Positions 56,898 to 64,000 of a stretch of 64,000 bases of DNA are shown piece by piece. The DNA lies in assembly GCA_003415625.1 (NCBI GenBank), contig PYIU01000010.1:558001-622000 (forward strand), in the 5' to 3' direction. The position numbers and the translations under genes were made by a program. This DNA comes from Aquanectria penicillioides. Lineage: Eukaryota > Ascomycota > Sordariomycetes > Hypocreales > Nectriaceae. Each line of letters starts with the position of its first letter. Within the stretch, counting starts at the first letter, position 1. Under the pieces are notes generated by a model. The model was given only the letters and a program-made list of their open reading frames with translations. It was not told where the DNA came from and did not search any database.

Positions 56898-57313
56898 TCC
56901 ATATCACAGTTATTTTCGTATTTGGGGACCAGACAAAGTGGGTTTGCGACGAGGTAAGCTTTAGCATAGCCTCCAATTCTCCATGAGTAAGAGTGCTTGA
57001 TTCATCATGTTCAGAGTACATTTCGAATGGGATCCCGAATCGCGTTGCTTTTTGACATACTCGGTGTCCATCCCAAACCCGGGATAATAAATGTTCTCTT
57101 GGTCTGGATTAGGCTGTCTCGTCAAAGTTCTCGCTTGTCGTTTTATGGGTCAGTTCGGCGGATTTTCCAGCCCATTTAGCGAATAAACTGAACCTTATCA
57201 GTGCCTTGCTACCATCACGTGATGGAGCAATTGTGGGGAGTGGAACGAAACGCTGGCGTCGAGATTGGAGGGGTGCGTAATGTTGTGCCTGTACTTGAAT
57301 CATCCAACCAATC
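56898..57313. other. Intergenic region
   Basis: About 0.4 kb between two tandem genes; no feature recognised beyond probable 3' and 5' untranslated sequence. Confidence 0.4.
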
Positions 57314-58384
57314 ATGGACAATTCGATATCACCCCCAAACTGCTCCTTGGACAATTGGGACGATGAAAAGCTGTTCACCGAATTCTCTCGAAGATCACCA
57401 GACACTTTCGATCATGTTCTTGAGTTTGATAGTGGGGTCCAACTGCCAAATCTAGGCCCTCTTCGATCGTCATCTATCGGCGGGCTTGACAAGCTCTCTG
57501 TTGAGACTCTCTTTCTAATCCTTGAAAATCTCGACTTTTGGAGTGTCTGGCAGTTTATGCGCACTTCCTACAAGGGCTGGGTGATTGTGTCGGGCATGAC
57601 CACTTTGCGCAACCTGGTCGAGCATGCAGGTTCCGTGCTGTTAGCCATCGGCAAAACTAAACTTGCAAAACTGCATACCCTGGAGGCAATTCATGCATTG
57701 CTTTATACTAGATGCTGTGTCTCTTGTGGGAATTACGGCGCCTTCATTTGTCTCGTGACCCTTGAGCGAGCGTGTCTCTATTGCCTACATCGCAACATGA
57801 GATTTTGGGTGTTGCCTGCTTGGCAGACCGAACACATCTACGGTATACCTCTGGAAGACATCGATCGGCTTCCAACAATGATATCTATTACCCGTGAATG
57901 GCATCATGGGCAAAAGCTTGTCAACGTCTACCAGGCCTGTGAGATGGCGCTGAGACACCACGGGTCCAAGGAAAAGATGGAGGCTTGGGCTGAGACGAGC
58001 GAGAAAACACACAACTGGTTGTATCAGTACCAGTTCTGGAGCGGGGCAATGAGTGGCCGCCTGTTGGATTGGAATGATTTTGTTTTGGATGAACCTATGA
58101 GCGGCACTTGGGGGGCTGCATTCATTCGCATGCCTTTGCTTTCTCAAGGTCAAGATGCGGACCATGGGCACTGGTGCGATGGTTGCCGGTCCAGATTGCG
58201 ATCGATAGGCAGATTTCGCTACGCTCACGGAAGGCTATTTGACTTTGAGACAGACGAGCAAACCATAGAAAGAGATCGATGGCAAAAGGAAGAGCTGCGA
58301 GAGTGGACAAAACCAGAGTTAATCCGTCACATGCGAGCCTGCGAAGGCGTGGCCATCCGTGTTCAATCTTCGGTAGCTGGATAA
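57314..58384 (+). CDS. F-box-like protein with internal zinc-finger-like cluster, 356 aa
   Basis: Intronless. A degenerate F-box, LDKLSVETLFLILENLDFWSVW, lies near residue 58 (given in part). It is followed by a Cys pair pattern CCVSCGNYGAFICLVTLERACLYC (about residues 137-160; CxxC spaced from CxxC) that is typical of the fungal F-box family with a metal-binding insert. A second His/Cys segment is HGHWCDGC near 294. C-terminal residues are charged helices. Likely an SCF adaptor; target unknown. The gene stands next to other F-box and kinase remnants, a mix often seen in variable regions of fungal chromosomes. Confidence 0.65.
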   Translation: MDNSISPPNCSLDNWDDEKLFTEFSRRSPDTFDHVLEFDSGVQLPNLGPLRSSSIGGLDKLSVETLFLILENLDFWSVWQFMRTSYKGWVIVSGMTTLRNLVEHAGSVLLAIGKTKLAKLHTLEAIHALLYTRCCVSCGNYGAFICLVTLERACLYCLHRNMRFWVLPAWQTEHIYGIPLEDIDRLPTMISITREWHHGQKLVNVYQACEMALRHHGSKEKMEAWAETSEKTHNWLYQYQFWSGAMSGRLLDWNDFVLDEPMSGTWGAAFIRMPLLSQGQDADHGHWCDGCRSRLRSIGRFRYAHGRLFDFETDEQTIERDRWQKEELREWTKPELIRHMRACEGVAIRVQSSVAG

Positions 58385-58659
58385 GGCGAGGTCTAAGGTG
58401 CCTTTTAATTGAAAGAAAAAAGGAGCTTGTTTTAAATTGAAGATTTTCAAACTCTTTAAGTTGGACTCTAGGGTTGCTAAAATAGACATCGAGAGAAAAC
58501 GTAGGAAAAGTATACCATCCTGCTCACGACTAAGTTCTTTATTCATCATCTGTCCAACATCCAAATGTTACCCATCCCATTGACCTCCTTAAGGATGCTA
58601 AAGATGAATACTGCATAGCATAGAAGTTAGCGTAGGTGGTAATATTCGCAGCCTATTTC

Positions 58660-59275
58660 TATCGACTAGCAAGCTTGAGCATCAGGAGGCCGATTGTTTC
58701 TTTAAACAACCGATATGAGGTGTGGAATATTTGCATGAGATGGGTGTTGCACACTGTGATCTCAACCCAGAGAATCTTCTCTGGACCACTCATGGGGCCC
58801 TAAAAATCGCCAACTTCGGTCCCGCGGACTCGTTCGAAATGCCTCGGGCGATTGGGCCGCACATAGGTTCTCAGCGTCACGGATCTCCAACATACGCCTC
58901 TTTCGAGGAGTACACACTAAGACATCCGATCGAAAAGCTATTGATGTATGCGCTTGCGGATTAATATACCTCACCATACATACAGGTCAACATTTGTGGA
59001 GTGTGGCTTGGGCTGGTGAAGACAAGCGTTATTCCCAAAATGTCCAAAGCTTCAAGGACAGACAGGGCAATAATGCTATCAACTCTCTTATACAGGTATG
59101 ACACCCTTTGCCGAGCACAGACATTTGAATCCGTGCTAACCTCGTAATAAGTGGAGTGCAGGAATGCTGTACACTCTATTCTTGATTCTGACCCCACTCA
59201 TTGCTTGACACCAACTCAAACCCTCCAGTCAGATTGGATTGGTTGTACTACATTTTGCGGAGTTGGTACGGAAGG
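58660..59275 (+). pseudogene. Remnant of a HAL/NPR1-type serine/threonine kinase
   Basis: Fragments read EADCFFKQPI-stop-GVEYLHEMGVAH, then HCDLNPENLLWTTHGALKIANFG. After a frame change near 58945 they continue ACGLIYLTIHTGQHLWSVA and, past a probable intron (GTATGA..AAG, 59096-59152), RNAVHSILDSDPTHCLTPTQ. Their order and spacing follow the kinase C-lobe of yeast Hal4/Hal5-like kinases. Loss-of-function signs: the HRDLKPEN loop is HCDLNPEN, DFG is NFG, and TGA replaces the Arg codon CGA at the stop (a C-to-T change). The N-lobe is unrecognisable. A fossil gene, not a functional kinase. Confidence 0.8.
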
Positions 59276-60268
59276 CCTGTAGGAGATAGCAACTTTCTTG
59301 AGATAGGGGTTCTTCGCTGCGGTGTGGTGGACCTGATAGGTTTGTGGGGTGCTCCTGGTTTAGCTCGAAGACATATAGAGCTAAGCAGCAATAGTACTGG
59401 AGATAGGCCGACAATGACATGAGTGCTAAAGCTGAGTAGATCAGTGTAGGGAATTTTTATAGATGTTTATGTTTTGTGGAGCGATTGAGGTCTAGCCCAA
59501 ACTCTGCTGGATGACCCAAGGTGCTCGACAATTTGGAAGGTAGGTTAAATGTTTTCATTGACTGACGCGTATTGTGTGAAGTACGCATGAACTCTCTAGC
59601 TCGCAAAGACGATGCGGATGAGCAACAACTAGTTGGCTATTATATCACTTCCATACATCACGTTTCAAATTGTGAGTCTTTGAGGCGGTCATTGAACGAA
59701 TCGGAATTAGAAAACGAACGATGACACAGAGAGGAAAGTTAGAACTAATAATAGAGGCAGCATGGTCAGCCTTTGCTCGCCTCAGGGTACGTACCCCAAG
59801 TCGTATTGCAGCTGTGCATTGTTTTCCTTTTTCTTTCTCTACATGGCTGACCACATCCAATCATGCAACTCCGGTCTGATCCCAACCTGTCACAAAGAGA
59901 CAGCCTCATAATTCGGCATAGCCAATTGCACCCAGTAATGTCCATCACATCTCCAAGCCAAGGAAGGGCTGAAAGCATGCTTACCTGCAACCAATACCGT
60001 TGGAGTACGAGACACAGACAGGCCCGGTTCCGAATGCGTTACGAGATTGATCATTCTCAACCTGCTGAAGCAGAAGCCATTGGGGCTGAGTGTTACTTAG
60101 GCGCCGCCGCCGCCACCCCCGCCAGGATTTGCACTTTGGGAGTCAGATGCGTCGATACATAACTGTTTTCCGCCGTTTCTGTTTCGCTCACACTCAATTT
60201 CGACGCTGTCATCTTGGAAAAAACTAGAAGAGCGATAGCTCTCGCTCTCGAAGTCTAAAGAATCCCCA
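59276..60268. other. Intergenic region with a short GCC/GGC-rich run
   Basis: No gene supported. A GCC-type trinucleotide run sits at about 60101-60123 and yields a poly-Gly tail in a small minus-strand frame, an artefact of the repeat. Confidence 0.4.
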
Positions 60269-62801
60269 ATGGCCCTCGGCGACCACCATGAAGTTCCCAT
60301 CAATAAACTGCGCCGTTCACAGGACAGTTCATGGGAGCTAGGGGTAAGGAAATTCTCATGGCTTCTTTCTTGCCATAGAATCTAAAATTTTGTAGATTCC
60401 AGATGGTTTCGAATTGCACCAAAATCCTTCATCGATCCAACGTTCACCATCGATCTGCGACTCAGGGGTGTTTGGCACCACCCCAACTCTTCAATCTCCT
60501 TCATCGCCTACATGTCTGAAATTTACAAGCTCGGATCAGATAGCCTTGGTTGAGGGCCCTAGAAGGGATGTTGGAAACCAGGCTCCCAATGATTCTCCCT
60601 CTGGCTTCGAGACGGCCTCGGACGGGATAGCTAGGCCAACCAGGTTTCCAAAAGCACGAAAATCGAAACAACGCTCGATTTCATGGTTAAGCGTATTCGA
60701 TTCTGTCTCAAAAACATCATTGGCTCGATGGATTTATCCTCCTTCACTACATGCCTATTTCAAGAAGCTTCATGACGAAGAGCCCCCGAAGCATGTCTGC
60801 AGTCATTCCAGACTATTGGCTTTACGCCATTTTACACTGTTTCATTTACCAGCCATAGCAATTACACTGTCACTGCTCGCGTTATATGCATCGTCATTCA
60901 CTTGGAAGAGCCCGACGACGGGACAACTCAATGCTCTCCAGTTCGCGGCTAAAGCACATGAAGCTTTAGTTCTCATGTCGCTCACAGACATCTTGCTGCA
61001 TAGGATTTGCTACAGCCTCTTAGTTGAGGATCATGGAATTCCCCTTGGATTTATTTCCTCAGCTTTCCATTTAGGCTCCCCGATCCAATATCTCATGAGC
61101 TGGGAGCTATGGGCAGCAGTATTTTGTCCAACAACGAAATGGGTATTCCATGTAAACACAAGTGTCATGATTGTCATCATAGCATTGCTTTGCATGAGTG
61201 CGAGCCCCTTTTCCGCAATACTGATGATTCCTCGCCAAGGTTGGCATGTGGATCCATTCATTGCAAACTTATATAATGATTCCTTCGTCGTTTACGAGCC
61301 ACTTTACAAAACAGACCTCGACGTCCAAAATCTACTCAAGCACAATATATCATCAATCGGGCCATCAATAAACAAACCTAGCCAACTTGATCAAGAGTCA
61401 ATGATAAAAGACCTCGTCTCTCTTGTCGACGAGCCAATGTCTGTTTCGGGACTATTGGAAAGTCGCTTCGTCAATATCACATATACAAACTATGCAACAA
61501 GCAGGAACCGGCCTATTTCTATTTTTATGAATGCCCTTTCGCATCTGCAAGAAGAAACATCAGATTTGTTGGCAATCGCCACGTGCCCCATGAGCTTCGT
61601 AGCCACAGCATCTGATTCTCGACTCACGGAAGGGGAAATTCTCAAAACATTTTACCAGAGTCAAGTTGCATCCATTGAAAGAAAGAAGATTAAACACCCC
61701 CTACTTGTCGCTGACTGCTCAGAGTCATATCTGGATGGAGACCAGGCAATGTTTCACTACAACTCCCATATCTTCAACACAACAGTCCAGGTCAACATCA
61801 ATCGGTATTCGGGACTTCGCAACTTGCTGGAAGGTGTAGAAAAGCCATTGGGTCCTATAGGCCATCGTTTCCTCACCCTGGACGGTGTTAGCGGCCCTCC
61901 TATCAGCGCAAGCTTTCTGTTCGCTTCACAAACAAATTATACCAGGAATGCAGCCTTCGGGAATGAGAATTATACGTCATTTTCAAGCACGTCCAATCGA
62001 ACCTTGCTCCAGCTATGTCTCATTTCAGCTCGCTGGGTTGAGGCCGAGGCCTGGGTAGAATCATATAAATCGAACGAGGTACGGCTTGGTTTAGATTTCG
62101 ATGATATATTGCATTATCTTCGAGATTCATATGTAGACCATGATTTCATTCATATGAGAACAGGGTGGCTGAACGGTACTGACTTTCGGAATAACGCACC
62201 CCTCCCGACATCCTATTCACAAATATTGCGCAGCTGTACTGATCCCTGGGGAGGCTTTTACGCCCTTTGTCTCCCGGCTGCCCTAGCTTCGCACCTAATC
62301 GACGTATTGGCACAACCTACTGCATTAGAGATCAACAATCAATCAATTCCCAAACTGGCGGTTGAGACTAGCACAGTAATTCAACGTACAATACACACCA
62401 AATCATACATTTACAGTTTTCAAAACAGTCAAGCTATTCCTTACGCGTTTGTCGCTCTTCTTTTGCATATAGTCATTGTCATTATTCACATGTCCACGAT
62501 AATATTGTCATGTCGTCCATGGTATAGCTGTAGTTGGGGAAGCTTCGGTCAGATGCTGGTCCTTGCTCTTCATTCAAAAGCACCGGATGAACTCGGTAAT
62601 GTTGGTGGAGGAGTCTTCAGCTCGAAAACATGGAACAAACCTGCGACAATCAAGGCTGTGGGCAATGGCAACAGATTGGAGATTGTTCTGGGTGCACCTA
62701 AGAGGGACCGACAAGAGATGTATGATTTTGAATCTATTCATGAGAATATGGAGCGCCATGGAACCATCCATGCGGTAAGAACTGGTGTCAAGTACAAATA
62801 A
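60269..62801 (+). CDS. Large fungal multi-pass membrane protein of unknown function, two exons
   Basis: Exons 60269-60343 and 60396-62801, 826 residues. The first exon (MALGDHHEVPINK...) supplies the only start ATG; the main frame has none near its 5' end, and the 52-bp phase-0 intron (GTAAGG..TGTAG) fits. After a disordered Ser/Pro-rich head (about 1-130), membrane segments follow: LPAIAITLSLLALYASSF, a second around ALVLMSLTDILLHRICYSLL, and VMIVIIALLCMSASPFSAIL. A long extracellular-like domain with several N-glycosylation sites (NTT, NYT, NRT) follows, and a last TM segment FVALLLHIVIVIIHMSTIIL near residue 720. This architecture is common in Pezizomycotina and has no assigned function. 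Confidence 0.72.
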
Positions 62802-63042
62802 TCAGACGTTCTTATATCGAATTTTGCTAGGCACCCAGCTTTTAACCAGGTTTCGGTCAACAGATAAGGGGCCAGAGTTGGGAATGGACCGATGTCCTCT
62901 ACACATGGTTTAGGGCTTCAAGTACATCGTCCTATCGACGACACAGTGGCGTAGAATACCCGTCATTCTGAAGAATTCATAAGGGATAGCTCATGTAAAT
63001 CTTTCAGAATACTTTCCCCAATAGATCTGTGTCAATATCGCT

Positions 63043-63954
63043 TTAACTTTGTCTCGCTGGATCCAATTCTATCTCGCCAACAATCTCATCTATCTCAACC
63101 ATGATCTGAGAAGATATTTTGTCCAAAGACTTCAGTGCTTTGACATTCTCGATGACTTGCTCAGGCTTAGACGCGCCCGTAATAACAGCAGACACATTGG
63201 GGTTCTTGAGACACCATGCTAATGCCAGTTCCGAGAGCGGGATGCCGATTTTGTCCGCAATGACCTATTTGGCTTGACGTCAACACTAAGATTCGGTATT
63301 AAACACATTGTACCAATACTGACCTTCAATTCTCGAGTTTTCTCAATGTCCTCTTGCCACGGCTTGCTACCGTAGTGACCTTTCATCTTCTCATTCTCTG
63401 CAAACCGACTCCCAGGAGGCGGTGCGTCAAAGCTGTCATTGTACTTGCCCGTCAGAATACCAAACTTGAGGGGACTGAACGTGGTGAGACCAAGTCCAAA
63501 TCGAGAATATAGACGCTGGAATTCTCCTTCCACTTTCTTGCGACTCAAGAGGTTGTAGCAAGGCTGCTCAACTACAGGGCCAACTAGTCCCAACTGCTTA
63601 GCGATGCCATTTGCTTCGGCAATCTCATCTGCACTCCACTCGCTCGTTCCCCAGTACAATGCCCAGCCCTTTATTTCGATGACGTGATTGAAGGCCCGAA
63701 CAACCTCTTCCATTGGCGTCAAACGGTCTGGTCTATGAGCGTACACGATATCAACATATTCAAGATCAAGCCTCTTCAAAGAAGCACGGAGACCTTCAAT
63801 GATGTGCTTGCGGCTGAGGCCATGGTTGTTGACAAGAATTTCCCCATTGGCACCACCCCAATTTACTTTGGTGCTTATCACGATGTCGCTTCGATTCCAA
63901 CCCAGCTGCTTAATCACCTGACCCATGATTATCTCACTCTGGCCATCCGCATAG
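63043..63954 (-). CDS. Aldo-keto reductase, voltage-gated K+ channel beta-subunit-like, 5' partial
   Basis: Visible exons on the minus strand: one from 63954 to 63324 and one from 63264 to 63043, with an intron 63323-63265 (GTCAGT..AATAG). The first exon(s) lie beyond the right edge, behind an intron that ends with AAATAG at 63955. Motifs: YADGQSEIIMGQVIK, STKVNWGGANGEILVNNHGL, LKRLDLEYVDIVYAHRPD, WGTSEWSADEI, SPLKFGILTGKY and, in the second exon, NPNVSAVITGASKPEQV. These are the NADPH-binding and active-site segments of AKR family 6-type (Kv-beta-like) enzymes. It should reduce small carbonyl compounds with NADPH. No partner channel is in the window. Confidence 0.88.
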
Positions 63955-64000
63955 CTATTTATTTCGTGGTCAGTAAATGAATAAAACAACCTGCATTGTG

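Noticed and set aside
59863..60303. Small frames on both strands next to the membrane-protein gene
   Set aside because: Poly-Gly tail comes from a GCC repeat; no start context or homology pattern.
1..64000. CRISPR arrays, rRNA and tRNA genes
   Set aside because: No repeat-spacer array, no rRNA-like sequence and no tRNA cloverleaf that I could recognise by eye; a tRNAscan-SE run would settle the tRNA question.

Overview
The window is filamentous ascomycete DNA. Genes carry short GT..AG introns (about 45-120 bp) with CTAAC/CTGAC-type branch points. The protein families are typical of fungi: HET, HeLo-kinase, Zn2Cys6 regulators, DHA-type MFS, NR-PKS and GH6-CBM1. The gene mix suggests Pezizomycotina, probably Sordariomycetes; the species cannot be read from the sequence.

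Layout. 0-8.7 kb: a HeLo-associated kinase-like gene, a protein kinase in the opposite orientation, a tiny two-exon gene and a CorA-like Mg2+ transporter-type gene. 9.4-26.3 kb: a compact aromatic polyketide cluster, by eye more GC-rich than its flanks. It holds a cytochrome P450, a 14-TM MFS exporter, a non-reducing PKS (SAT-KS-MAT-PT-ACP-ACP-TE), an AflR-type Zn2Cys6 regulator and an O-methyltransferase. 26.3-28 kb: AT-rich filler with a possible dead transposase. 28-32.3 kb: a divergent DHA1 MFS / Zn2Cys6 pair. 32.7-34.4 kb: a secreted CBM1-GH6 cellobiohydrolase II. 36-42.2 kb: two orphan proteins and a cysteine-free small secreted protein. 43.3-45.3 kb: two decayed genes, a sugar-nucleotide epimerase and a type II membrane, glycosyltransferase-like protein. 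46.5-50.6 kb: an intronless acyl/aryl-CoA ligase with a probable peroxisomal C-terminus, and a HET-domain gene. 51.7-58.4 kb: two F-box-type proteins and a large orphan protein. 58.7-59.3 kb: remnant of a HAL/NPR1-type kinase. 60.3-64 kb: a large fungal membrane protein and an aldo-keto reductase cut by the right edge.

How it fits together. The NR-PKS should build and cyclise an aromatic polyketide with its PT and TE domains; the P450 and O-methyltransferase would tailor it and the MFS pump would export it. The regulator has both the AflR-type zinc cluster and the AflR-type C-terminal region. Palindromes matching the published AflR site TCGN5CGA lie in the P450/MFS divergent promoter and upstream of the O-methyltransferase, so the sequence supports one self-contained, AflR-like regulon. 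The product is not determined; enzyme content resembles aflatoxin/cercosporin/naphthopyrone-type pathways, but key oxygenases of those pathways are absent.
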